Position numbers and translations under genes: made by a program. This document shows, piece after piece, positions 8,416 to 16,973 of a stretch of 56,149 bases of DNA. The notes below the pieces were generated by a model. The model saw nothing but the letters and a program-made list of their open reading frames with translations, did not search any database and was not told the origin of the DNA. This stretch comes from an uncultured Bacteroidales bacterium (GTDB taxonomy: Bacteria; Bacteroidota; Bacteroidia; Bacteroidales; Paludibacteraceae), in the NCBI GenBank assembly GCA_900317745.1, contig ONHW01000017.1, forward strand, positions 1 to 56,149, read 5' to 3'. Positions within the stretch are counted from its first letter, which is position 1, and each line of letters begins with the position of its first letter.

Positions 8416-10557
8416 ATGAAACCAGATTTTAAGCAAATTGATATCAAACAGGTTTCAGCCTCTAAGGTGCTGGGACCTAACACCGCCGATTGGCAGACGC
8501 CGGAACTGATTGACGTCAAGCCGATCTATACCAAAGAAGACCTGAAAGGTATGGAGCACTTGGATTATGTATCCGGTATTCCTCCGTTCCTTCGTGGCCC
8601 GTACAGCGCTATGTATCCGTTGCGTCCGTGGACTATCCGTCAGTATGCCGGTTTCTCCACTGCAGCTGAGTCGAATGCGTTCTACCGTCGTAACCTCGCC
8701 TCGGGTCAGAAAGGTCTGTCAGTAGCCTTCGACCTGCCGACCCACCGCGGCTACAATGCCGATAACTTGCGTGTGGTAGGTGACGTAGGTAAAGCAGGCG
8801 TAAGTATCTGCTCGCTCGAGGATATGAAGGTGCTGTTCGCAGGTATTCCTTTGAACAAGATGTCCGTATCCATGACCATGAACGGTGCTGTGCTCCCTAT
8901 CCTCGCCTTCTACATCAATGCTGGTTTGGAGCAAGGAGCCAAGCTCGAAGAGATGGCTGGTACTATACAGAACGACATTCTGAAGGAGTTTATGGTGCGT
9001 AACACGTACATCTATCCTCCTAAGTTCTCGATGAAGATCATCGCTGACATCTTCGAGTACACCTCGCAGAACATGCCTAAGTTCAACAGCATCTCTATCT
9101 CCGGCTACCACATGCAGGAGGCAGGTGCTACGGCTGATATCGAGTTGGCATACACGCTGGCTGACGGTATGGAGTATCTGCGTGCCGGAGTGAACGCCGG
9201 TATGGATGTTGATACTTTCGCTCCGCGTCTGTCGTTCTTCTGGGCTATCGGTATGAACCACTTCATGGAGATTGCCAAGATGCGTGCCGGACGTATGTTG
9301 TGGGCAAAGATTGTTAAGTCGTTCGGCGCGAAGAACCCGAAATCGATGGCTCTGCGTACGCACTGCCAGACCTCTGGCTGGTCGCTCACCGAGCAAGACC
9401 CGTTCAACAACGTAGGCCGTACATGCATCGAGGCTATGGGTGCCGCACTGGGTCACACACAGTCGTTGCACACCAACGCTCTGGACGAGGCTATCGCTCT
9501 GCCGACAGACTTCAGCGCACGTATAGCACGTAACACACAGATCTATATCCAGGAGGAGACGAAAATCTGCAAGGAGATCGATCCGTGGGGTGGCTCATAT
9601 TACGTAGAGTCTCTCACCAAAGAGTTGATGGAGAAAGCCTGGGCACATATCCAGGAGATCGAGAAACTGGGCGGCATGGCTGCTGCTATCGAGACCGGCA
9701 TTCCTAAGATGCGTATCGAGGAGGCTGCTGCACGTACGCAGGCTCGTATCGACTCCGGCAACCAGAAGATCATCGGCGTGAACGAGTATCGTCTGGATCA
9801 TGAAGACCCGATCGATATCCTTGAGATCGACAACACAGCCGTACGCACCGAGCAGGTTGAGCGTCTGAAGGATCTGCGTGCTCACCGCGACGAAGCAGCC
9901 GTGCAAGCCGCTTTGGCAGAGATCACCAAGTCTGTTCAGGCTTGGGCAGACGGTGGCAAGGGCGAGAACCTGCTGGCATTGGCAGTCAAGGCTGCCGGTC
10001 TGCGCGCTTCGCTCGGCGAGATCAGTGATGCCTGCGAGAAGGTCGTAGGACGTTATAAAGCAACCATTAGAACAATTTCAGGCGTGTACGCATCAGGAAC
10101 AAAGAACGACGCAGACTTCCAGGAAGCCTGCCGTCTGACGGCAGAGTTTGCCAAGAAAGAAGGTCGTCAACCCCGTATCATGATTGCTAAGATGGGTCAG
10201 GACGGTCACGACCGTGGTGCCAAGGTTGTAGCAACGGGTTATGCTGACTGCGGCTTCGATGTGGATATGGGACCGTTGTTCCAGACTCCGGAAGAGGCAG
10301 CCAAGCAGGCTGTTGAAAATGATGTGCACGTACTCGGCGTAAGCTCGCTGGCTGCAGGTCACAAGACCTTGATCCCGCAAGTGATTGCCGAGCTCAAGAA
10401 ACTGGGGCGTCCGGACATCATGGTTACCGCCGGTGGCGTTATCCCTGCTCAGGATTATGACTTCCTGTACAAAGCAGGTGTAGCCGCCATCTTCGGTCCC
10501 GGTACGCCGGTTGCCTACTCCGCCAAGGTAGTTATGCAACTGCTGATGCAGGAGTAA
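8416..10557 (+). CDS. mutB: Methylmalonyl-CoA mutase large (catalytic) subunit
   Basis: 713 residues, normal length for the catalytic subunit. The substrate barrel (about 1-560) includes [20 protein letters not shown] and GYHMQEAGA. The C-terminal B12 domain contains [10 protein letters not shown] with the lower axial ligand His598, then the usual GxSxL (GVSSLAAGH) and GG (VTAGGVIP) motifs. It forms the heterodimer with MutA, encoded 5 bases upstream. No methylmalonyl-CoA epimerase or decarboxylase gene is next to it here. A strong hairpin follows at 10579-10610. Confidence 0.97.
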   Translation: MKPDFKQIDIKQVSASKVLGPNTADWQTPELIDVKPIYTKEDLKGMEHLDYVSGIPPFLRGPYSAMYPLRPWTIRQYAGFSTAAESNAFYRRNLASGQKGLSVAFDLPTHRGYNADNLRVVGDVGKAGVSICSLEDMKVLFAGIPLNKMSVSMTMNGAVLPILAFYINAGLEQGAKLEEMAGTIQNDILKEFMVRNTYIYPPKFSMKIIADIFEYTSQNMPKFNSISISGYHMQEAGATADIELAYTLADGMEYLRAGVNAGMDVDTFAPRLSFFWAIGMNHFMEIAKMRAGRMLWAKIVKSFGAKNPKSMALRTHCQTSGWSLTEQDPFNNVGRTCIEAMGAALGHTQSLHTNALDEAIALPTDFSARIARNTQIYIQEETKICKEIDPWGGSYYVESLTKELMEKAWAHIQEIEKLGGMAAAIETGIPKMRIEEAAARTQARIDSGNQKIIGVNEYRLDHEDPIDILEIDNTAVRTEQVERLKDLRAHRDEAAVQAALAEITKSVQAWADGGKGENLLALAVKAAGLRASLGEISDACEKVVGRYKATIRTISGVYASGTKNDADFQEACRLTAEFAKKEGRQPRIMIAKMGQDGHDRGAKVVATGYADCGFDVDMGPLFQTPEEAAKQAVENDVHVLGVSSLAAGHKTLIPQVIAELKKLGRPDIMVTAGGVIPAQDYDFLYKAGVAAIFGPGTPVAYSAKVVMQLLMQE

Positions 10558-10578
10558 GCAAACTGTGCTGAATACGAT

Positions 10579-10610
10579 AAGAGCGCGTCAATTCATCTTG
10601 ACGCGCTCTT
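10579..10610. terminator. Bidirectional terminator hairpin between mutB and the YitT-like gene
   Basis: AAGAGCGCGTCAA (10579-10591) pairs perfectly with TTGACGCGCTCTT (10598-10610): a 13-bp stem with a 6-base loop. It sits 22 bases after the mutB stop and between convergent genes. The flanks are not rich in T runs. Confidence 0.8.
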
Positions 10611-10666
10611 GCTATTCAGTCGGTTCTGAAGGCAGGTTATCTGTCACTCAGAGATTAGCCTCCATA

Positions 10667-11650
10667 TCAGCGGATAGATTCAAAACCTTTTCCGAAGACT
10701 CCGGATACGTTCGCCTGGCTTACGAAGGCATTCGGGTCGATATCGCGTACGATGCGCATGATTTGCTGCGCCTCGTGACGACGTGCAAGTACAGTAACGA
10801 CGTGCACGGACTGCTTGGAGTACCACCCCATCCCATCCAACACAGTCACGCCACGGTTGACGGTCGTGTTGATGGCAGTGGCAATCTCGGCATAGTGGTT
10901 CTGCGAATAAATGAAGAACTGCACCGAACGTCGCAGGTGGCTCATCATCACATCCACCGACAGGGTATAAGACACCGTCATGCATAGTCCGTACAGAATA
11001 CGGCGCGTCTTGAAGTCGGCAATCTGTTGCGGAGTTATGCAGTCGAACGTGAACTTGTCGGGCAGCGGCAGCATATACGACGAAGCGATAATAATCAGGT
11101 CGCAGATGATCATCACGCGTCCAAGCGAGATGTCGCGGTAATGATGCACAACCTTAGCCACGATATCCGTACCGCCTGACGAACCGTTGTTAGCCATCAC
11201 TATTCCCAGCGCAACACCAAAAGCCAGGCCGCCCACGATACAAGCCGACACAGGGTCGTCGATCAGCGGTGTGTCACGGATAGGTATGACACGGTACCAC
11301 ATCGCCAGCGTGAGCGTACCGAACAGCGTGCGGACACAGAAACGCCAATCTACCGTAAAATATGCAATCGCCAGCAGGATGACATTGAACACCAGCGTTG
11401 TCAGCCAAACAGGAATAGAGCCTCCGTACAAGGCAAACGTCTCGGGAAACATGCCGCTGGTGGCGTAGTAAATGATAGCACATATACCCGTCAGTCCGCC
11501 ACTAACGATGTTCTGCGGCAGGATAATCCAGTTGACAATCATTGCCATGGGGAACATAGCCAGGAAGATAAGGACGTACTCGACAGCCGTCTTGATAGGT
11601 GTCTGGCCGTAATGTCCACCGTAAAGTTGTTCGTGTAAGGATTTATTCAT
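10667..11650 (-). CDS. YitT family integral membrane protein
   Basis: 327 residues. The N-terminal half is hydrophobic with about five to six membrane segments (for example VEYVLIFLAMFPMAMIVNWI and NIVSGGLTGICAIIYYATSG) and the family glycine-rich motif GIVMANNGSSGGTDIVAKVV. The C-terminal about 85 residues form the cytoplasmic DUF2179 domain (GVTVLDGMGWYSKQSVHVVT). YitT proteins are inner-membrane proteins of unsettled function, suspected transporters. It has its own promoter (11681-11712), is divergent from the patatin gene and convergent with mutB, so it is probably a single-gene transcript. Confidence 0.9.
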   Translation of the reverse strand: MNKSLHEQLYGGHYGQTPIKTAVEYVLIFLAMFPMAMIVNWIILPQNIVSGGLTGICAIIYYATSGMFPETFALYGGSIPVWLTTLVFNVILLAIAYFTVDWRFCVRTLFGTLTLAMWYRVIPIRDTPLIDDPVSACIVGGLAFGVALGIVMANNGSSGGTDIVAKVVHHYRDISLGRVMIICDLIIIASSYMLPLPDKFTFDCITPQQIADFKTRRILYGLCMTVSYTLSVDVMMSHLRRSVQFFIYSQNHYAEIATAINTTVNRGVTVLDGMGWYSKQSVHVVTVLARRHEAQQIMRIVRDIDPNAFVSQANVSGVFGKGFESIR

Positions 11651-11680
11651 GTATCAGATATGTTATATGCTTTGCGGATG

Positions 11681-11712
11681 CAAAGGTACAAAAAAATTCT
11701 CACATTTGCAAA
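11681..11712 (-). promoter_or_regulatory. Promoter of the YitT-like gene
   Basis: On the minus strand TTTG (11709-11712), 20 bases, TACCTTTG (11681-11688). The -33 element lies in ATTTGCAAAT, a palindrome also found at the promoters at 30779 and 39971. Confidence 0.8.
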
Positions 11713-11791
11713 TAAAAAGTAAGCATAAGCGATTATTTATCACATTCGGTACAGTTTTTGTGGCACTGAGACAGAAAATTACAGCAAACAG

Positions 11792-12730
11792 ATGGAAAAA
11801 GATACAACAATAAAGAAAGATGTCGCCCTGGTGTTGGGTTCGGGCGGAGCACGCGGTTTGGCACACATCGGTGCCATTGAGGCACTGGAGGAAAACGGCT
11901 ACAGGATACGTTCAGTATCGGGCTGCTCGATGGGTTCGATCATTGCGGGCATGTTCTGTGCCGGCAAACTGCAGGAAAGCAAAGAGTGGTTTCTGTCAAT
12001 CAAACGGCAAGAGATCTTCCAACTCACGGATTTCTCCATAACCGGCAACTCACTGGTGAAAGGCACGAAGGTGATCAAAGCACTGCAGGAGATTGTGCCG
12101 GATTGCAATATCGAGTCGTTACCCGTACCTCTAACTCTGGTTGCTTCCGACCTGCTGACGACAGATGAGGTGGTGTTCCGCAGCGGTTCGCTGTTTGAGG
12201 CGATACGTGCGTCGATATCCATACCGCTATTCTTCCAGCCGGTACAATGGCAGGGACGACTGCTGGTAGATGGCGGCATACTCAATCCCTTACCTCTGAA
12301 GCAGGTACAGCGCCACGAGGGAGATATACTTGTAGCGATGAACATATCCGGCAAGGACGGTCTGACCATCGAACACAAAACCTCCGACCTCCTGAAGATT
12401 GCCAACGTCCTGCAGCAGCAGCGTTTGCCGCACATGCCCAAGGCGATACAGCAGTTACGCGACAATGTCAGCCAGCGTCTGACAGCCATCGACCGTGCCA
12501 AACGACTGAGTCTGCAAGGTACGGTGAACTATGTAACGATGCTCGACAGAATGTCCGACATGCAGATTCAGCAGAGCACCCTGCTCGCTCTCCAACTCAC
12601 GCCACCGGATATGCTGGCAACTATGCCGCAGTATGCGTTCAACACCTTTGATTTTGACAAGGCGGAACAAATCATCGCCGAGGGTCACCGACTGATGAGC
12701 GAGGAAATTAAGAGGTATGAGAATGCGTAA
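11792..12730 (+). CDS. Patatin-like phospholipase (RssA type)
   Basis: 312 residues. The patatin fold spans about 8-200: oxyanion-hole motif GSGGARGLAH at the N-terminus, nucleophile elbow GCSMGS, and catalytic DGGILNPLP. There is no signal peptide, so it is probably a cytoplasmic or inner-face serine lipid acyl hydrolase. About 110 residues follow the catalytic core (from DLLKIANVLQQQRLPHMPKA) with no family I can name. The gene ends 11 bases before the convergent end of the exporter gene, with no terminator visible between them. Confidence 0.9.
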   Translation: MEKDTTIKKDVALVLGSGGARGLAHIGAIEALEENGYRIRSVSGCSMGSIIAGMFCAGKLQESKEWFLSIKRQEIFQLTDFSITGNSLVKGTKVIKALQEIVPDCNIESLPVPLTLVASDLLTTDEVVFRSGSLFEAIRASISIPLFFQPVQWQGRLLVDGGILNPLPLKQVQRHEGDILVAMNISGKDGLTIEHKTSDLLKIANVLQQQRLPHMPKAIQQLRDNVSQRLTAIDRAKRLSLQGTVNYVTMLDRMSDMQIQQSTLLALQLTPPDMLATMPQYAFNTFDFDKAEQIIAEGHRLMSEEIKRYENA

Positions 12731-12741
12731 CGCGCCCTATA

Positions 12742-14829
12742 TCAAACAGGCTTGCGCGACAGACGCACATACAAGCGAAAGAGCATAGGCGGGACAGTGA
12801 CTGCCATCAGCAGAACAACCGACATGCCGATGAGCGTAACTACGCCCAAGGAGTGCATGGCAGGATGAACGGCTAACACCAGTATCCCCACACCAATCAA
12901 CATAATGAGCGCCGACAGCAGGATGGATTGCCGGTACTGAGGTAAGATAGGCTTGCCTGTACGATGCTCGTACAGCAGGCCTTCTACGATAAAGATTGTA
13001 TAGTCGTCACCCTGGCCGAAGATAAACGTGGCAAGAATGATATTCACGATATTAAACTGAATATCGAACAGTTGCATGATTGCCAGGATCCATACCCAAC
13101 TCAATGCCATCGGGACGAACGCAATCAACGCCAGCCAGAAATTGCGGAAACTTAGCCACAGGAATGCAAACACAATCAGTGAGCAGCACACGCCGATATA
13201 ATCGAAATCGTCACTCAACCGTTGCGTGAGTTTGCTCATATCGAATGCTTTGACAGGTTTCCACGAGGTCAGTAGATCATAGAACGGCGCAAAGGCGTCA
13301 GGACGGAAGCCTGTAGCCACCGCCTCTGTGCGTATGGTGCTAACCAGGCTGTCGGCAGAGTGAGTGTTCCAGTACGTCTGCCACTGCTCCGCACGGGTAG
13401 ATTGCGTGCTTGTGGCAGGTGAATCCGAATTGAAGATATTGAAAGCCTGCATATCCGCACGCTGCTCAGGCGACATGTAGTTGATATGATTGAGGTTGGA
13501 ATCAAACCATTTACCATTTGACCATTTACCATTTTCATATTTACCTTCTGTCATTTGCGAGGCGATGAGGTACGTACCCATGGCAATCGTGAGTGCTACC
13601 ACCAGCCATTGACCGGCAGCAATATGTTTGGCGCGAGGTGCAACAGGCAACTTGATCTCTCTGACAGGTGTCGGCTTGGCGGACATCATGTGCGGAAGAA
13701 CGAAGATGCAGAACAAGATTGTACCTACCAGCATTGCCGAGGCAAATATCCCCAGGTGTCTGAGCGCCGTAGCCTGCAAAGGGATAAGTGCCAGGAACGC
13801 ACCTACAGTAGTTATATTTCCCACCACGAGCGGCGAGAGAACTTCCTCCAAGGTCTGCCGCACCGATGAGGTGTAACGCTGATGAACAAGCAGGTGCAGC
13901 GGATAATTGACGGCTATACCGATCAGCACACTGCCTATACCCAACACAACAGCACTAATAGTAGGCGTAACGATTCGCAACACCGCCATACCCATGAGCC
14001 AGCCGAACGAAACAGAAAGGAGAATAAGCCATAGATCTCTGCGACGCGGAAACGAATATGCGAGCAGCAGGATGATCAGCACTAGCGAAAGACTGATGCA
14101 GAGTATCGTATCGAGTTTGATACGCCGGGCATTGCTGACAGATATTACCGGTGCGCCTGTCCAGCGTATATGCAGCGTGGGAAAATGCTGCGCTACCCGA
14201 TCGGTGATTGTTTGTAATGAGTCGATGAGCAAGGCGTTGCGTTGGGTTTCGGTGCTGCCGTACGGCGAGTCGTAGAAGGCAAAGGATCTGTTGAGCGTTG
14301 AGCGTTGAGCATTGAGCGTTGAGAGTTCGATCAGTCCTAAAGGGTCATAAACGATAGCCGTACTTAGGATGCTTGCTCCGGGGATCGCTAATATTGCCTT
14401 GTCGCGCAGCAATGCCGCGTTGACAGCCTGCGGCGTGAAGATTGAATCGAAGCGCGCATACACACTATCGGCAATCCTGTAAGGCATTTGGCTGTACAAA
14501 GCCACCAAACCCTCTGCCGGATCAGGTTCGGCAAGTTGTCCGCCAGCCATACGGCAGTCAATACTATCCGCTAATTGCCAGACAGCCTCTTCGCGCAGGC
14601 TGTCGCCCTCCACCACCAGCACCAGACGAGTGGCAGACTGCTGCGACTGATACTGTGCCAACGCCTCACGATTGTCATCGTCCAGAGGCAGGAAATCCAT
14701 GATATCCTCGCTAAAATGCAAGGACGCAGCCAGAGCGACGAACACCAGCAGCACCAATGCTACCCCGCTCCACAGCCATCGGCGGCGAGTAACGAAAAAA
14801 TCGTATATGCGGAGCAACAGATTCTTCAC
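12742..14829 (-). CDS. MMPL/RND-type lipid exporter of the aryl polyene locus
   Basis: 695 residues, an inner-membrane transporter of the MMPL/RND superfamily (Patched-like), at the downstream end of the APE locus. An N-terminal membrane helix (WLWSGVALVLLVFVALAASL), a periplasmic loop, then membrane bundles at about 235-375 and about 535-690 (two sets of five to six helices). Charged helix residues (GQGDDYTIFIVEGLLYEHRT) fit proton coupling. APE clusters carry such exporters to move the lipid-linked polyene. Two short tandem arrays lie inside the coding sequence: heptads at 14291-14325 (encoding LSTLNAQRSTLN) and AAATGGT units at 13504-13545 (KYENGKWSNGKWFDSN), both in predicted periplasmic loops. 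Confidence 0.85.
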   Translation of the reverse strand: MKNLLLRIYDFFVTRRRWLWSGVALVLLVFVALAASLHFSEDIMDFLPLDDDNREALAQYQSQQSATRLVLVVEGDSLREEAVWQLADSIDCRMAGGQLAEPDPAEGLVALYSQMPYRIADSVYARFDSIFTPQAVNAALLRDKAILAIPGASILSTAIVYDPLGLIELSTLNAQRSTLNRSFAFYDSPYGSTETQRNALLIDSLQTITDRVAQHFPTLHIRWTGAPVISVSNARRIKLDTILCISLSLVLIILLLAYSFPRRRDLWLILLSVSFGWLMGMAVLRIVTPTISAVVLGIGSVLIGIAVNYPLHLLVHQRYTSSVRQTLEEVLSPLVVGNITTVGAFLALIPLQATALRHLGIFASAMLVGTILFCIFVLPHMMSAKPTPVREIKLPVAPRAKHIAAGQWLVVALTIAMGTYLIASQMTEGKYENGKWSNGKWFDSNLNHINYMSPEQRADMQAFNIFNSDSPATSTQSTRAEQWQTYWNTHSADSLVSTIRTEAVATGFRPDAFAPFYDLLTSWKPVKAFDMSKLTQRLSDDFDYIGVCCSLIVFAFLWLSFRNFWLALIAFVPMALSWVWILAIMQLFDIQFNIVNIILATFIFGQGDDYTIFIVEGLLYEHRTGKPILPQYRQSILLSALIMLIGVGILVLAVHPAMHSLGVVTLIGMSVVLLMAVTVPPMLFRLYVRLSRKPV
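13504..13545 (-). repeat. AAATGGT tandem units inside the exporter gene
   Basis: On the coding strand, units close to AAATGGT repeat about five times with small irregularities, encoding Asn-Gly-Lys-Trp. The same AAATGGTAAATGGT pair appears inside an unrelated gene at 55582-55597. Confidence 0.7.
14291..14325 (+). repeat. Five heptads inside the exporter gene
   Basis: TTGAGCG, TTGAGCG, TTGAGCA, TTGAGCG, TTGAGAG in immediate tandem (written on the plus strand). Gain or loss of one 7-base unit would shift the exporter reading frame. Confidence 0.9.
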
Positions 14830-14844
14830 GGGAAGATTTCTTTC

Positions 14845-16134
14845 CTATCGTTCGTCTATAAACTTGACGGGTTTGCGACTTTTGGCAGGGAAATTGATTT
14901 GCCGGATCACATCATCGGGCAAGATCTCCACCAGCGGTGCTACACGCAGACGGCTGCGGAAATGATCCTTGAGCGTCTTGATAGCATCGTCCGGCAAGAT
15001 AGGTTCGCGCAGACTGATGCGCACAATCACTTCGTCAGTACCTGCATCCGATGGGCGCACGACAACCACGTAACTGCCTACAAAAGGCGTGTTGTCCAGC
15101 ACATCGTTGATAGCCGGCGGATAGATGGTTGTGCCCTTGAGTTTGATCATGTTGTGTTTGCGTCCGATGAGCGGTGTGAGTCGGTAGGAGTTTCTACCGC
15201 AGGCACAAGGCGCAACGACCTTGGCGGCTATATCTCCGGTTCGGAAGCGCAAGAGCGGCATACCCTCGACGCCCAAGGTGGTGATAACAATCTCTCCGGG
15301 CTGACCATCAGCAACAGGCAGATCATCCTCACCGATAATCTCCACGATGATCAGTTCGGGATGCACGTGTCCTCCGCACGCATGTTCGCACTCGCTGAAC
15401 GTAGCGGACATCTCGGTGGAGGAATAGGTGGCGTAGAGTTCGACCTCGGGCCACTTGTCGTGAATACGTTGTCCGAGCAGGTTGAGGCGGAACTGCTGGT
15501 CACGCAATCCCTCGCCTATGCCTATGATTTTGCGGATAGACGAGTGGCGGTAATCAATATTGTGCTGCTCGGCGTACTCTATAAGCCTAAGAATGAACGA
15601 CGGCACACACATGATAGCCGTAGGATGCAGGCGGTTGATTGTATCCCATTGCAGTTCGGGAATACCGTTACCTACGCGGATAATACTTGCTCCCATGCTG
15701 CGTATGCCCAGCCAATATGCCAAGCCTGCCATGAAGCGTTTGTCGATAGTGGTCATCAGTTGGAGTATATCTCCCTTGTGCAGTCCTGCACAGGCAAACG
15801 ACTTGTGCTCGTTGTACGCCAGGCGTTGCAAGTCAGCCTCGGTACAACCGAAGAGGACAGGATCGCCCAATGTGCCGGAGGTGGTGATATAATCGATTAT
15901 ATCCTCGCGCGGGACGCACAGAAAATCATCGTTATACCGCTGCAGATCAGCCTTTTCGGTGAACGGAAGGCGTTGCAAGTCGGCTATGGTACGTATCGAC
16001 TCGGGGTCGATAGCATGCTCGGCAAACATTCGCCGGTAGTACGGCGAGTGAGCCGCCAGATAGGCAATCTGCTTGCGCAGCAACTCCTCCTGAAACAAGC
16101 GTATTCGCTCTATAGATTCAAATTCGATATCCAT
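14845..16134 (-). CDS. Adenylate-forming ligase (PaaK-like), probably loads the aryl starter
   Basis: 429 residues, resembling phenylacetate-CoA ligase / coenzyme F390 synthetase type enzymes. It has the Ser/Thr/Gly-rich phosphate-binding loop TTSGTLGDPVLFG, the YATYSSTEMSATFSECE segment of the adenylation core, LLRFRTGDIAAKV, and a small C-terminal domain (GRKHNMIKLKGTTIYPPAIN). In APE loci a ligase of this kind activates the aryl acid for transfer to an acyl carrier protein; that role is inferred from the neighbours. Two cysteines pairs (CEHACGG, CACGR) may bind zinc, as in some PaaK relatives. The start overlaps the end of the hydrolase gene by 25 bases, indicating coupled translation. Confidence 0.85.
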   Translation of the reverse strand: MDIEFESIERIRLFQEELLRKQIAYLAAHSPYYRRMFAEHAIDPESIRTIADLQRLPFTEKADLQRYNDDFLCVPREDIIDYITTSGTLGDPVLFGCTEADLQRLAYNEHKSFACAGLHKGDILQLMTTIDKRFMAGLAYWLGIRSMGASIIRVGNGIPELQWDTINRLHPTAIMCVPSFILRLIEYAEQHNIDYRHSSIRKIIGIGEGLRDQQFRLNLLGQRIHDKWPEVELYATYSSTEMSATFSECEHACGGHVHPELIIVEIIGEDDLPVADGQPGEIVITTLGVEGMPLLRFRTGDIAAKVVAPCACGRNSYRLTPLIGRKHNMIKLKGTTIYPPAINDVLDNTPFVGSYVVVVRPSDAGTDEVIVRISLREPILPDDAIKTLKDHFRSRLRVAPLVEILPDDVIRQINFPAKSRKPVKFIDER

Positions 16135-16973
16135 TGTAAAAATTCATTTTTCCATTGTCGGCACTCCTCCGTGCCTTTTGTATCCGATGCGCCAAAACCG
16201 TGACCGCCTGTCGTGTATTGGATATACCGGTGCGGCACATGATTGGCATTAAGGGCAGAATCCAGCAGTTCGGAGTTTCTGTATTTGACAACAGGGTCAT
16301 CGATACAGTTAACCAGAAAGACAGGCGGGCATGTAGGCGAGATATGTTTCTCCAGCGACAGAGAGTCACGCATCGACTGATTGAGGTGTCTCCACACACC
16401 CAAAGCGCCACGGCGTGAGCGGTGATGCACGTAGCGGTTGTCAGCCATCGTTACCACAGGATAAACGGGGCAGACGAATGCCGGTTTGTACTGCGTGCGG
16501 TTGTGTGTGGCACTCATCATACACAGATGTCCTCCGGCAGAAAAGCCCATGACACCGATGCGCGCCGTGTCGATATGCAGCGAATCAGCGTGCTGATAGA
16601 CGTAACGCAAAGCATCTTCCACATCGATGAGCATGTTCGGGTATTTGTTACCCAATCCTATCACGCGATAGCCCAGGCAGTAGGCGCTGATACTTGCCAC
16701 GCGGTACTTGAGCACAAAGGCGTTGATACCGTTTCTGTTCAGCCATTGTGCCACCTGTCGACCTTCATACTCCATGTCGTGCCAGCAGTAACTGCCACCC
16801 GGACAAACGATAACAGCCATGCCTGTATTGGCGGCACTGTCAGCCGGATACGCATACAGGCGCATGCTGCCGGCACCTTTCAGCACCAGACGGTCGGCGT
16901 CACTATTCGTTGCCGAAACGGCGTGAGAGAGTATCAATAAGCAGGCTAAAATTATCCGTTGCAATCGTCGCAT
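16110..16973 (-). CDS. Exported alpha/beta hydrolase (acetyl-esterase type)
   Basis: Starting at 16973 the product is about 287 residues with a signal peptide (MRRLQRIILACLLILSHAVSA). It has the alpha/beta hydrolase layout: oxyanion segment VIVCPGGSYCWHDMEYEG, nucleophile GFSAGGHL, late Asp in CIDDPVVKY and His in TTGGHGFGA. Relatives include BD-FAE/acetylxylan-esterase-like enzymes. Within the APE locus it could deacylate or trim the polyene-lipid in the periplasm, but this is only a guess from position. The frame is open 14 codons further upstream; the internal ATG was chosen because it gives a clean signal peptide and a smaller overlap with the upstream gene. Confidence 0.82.
   Translation of the reverse strand: MRRLQRIILACLLILSHAVSATNSDADRLVLKGAGSMRLYAYPADSAANTGMAVIVCPGGSYCWHDMEYEGRQVAQWLNRNGINAFVLKYRVASISAYCLGYRVIGLGNKYPNMLIDVEDALRYVYQHADSLHIDTARIGVMGFSAGGHLCMMSATHNRTQYKPAFVCPVYPVVTMADNRYVHHRSRRGALGVWRHLNQSMRDSLSLEKHISPTCPPVFLVNCIDDPVVKYRNSELLDSALNANHVPHRYIQYTTGGHGFGASDTKGTEECRQWKNEFLQWISNLNL

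Noticed and set aside
14575-16203. 542-codon open frame opposite the adenylate-forming ligase and exporter genes
   Set aside because: It is antisense to two clearly recognisable genes and shows no domain; the length results from codon use on the other strand.
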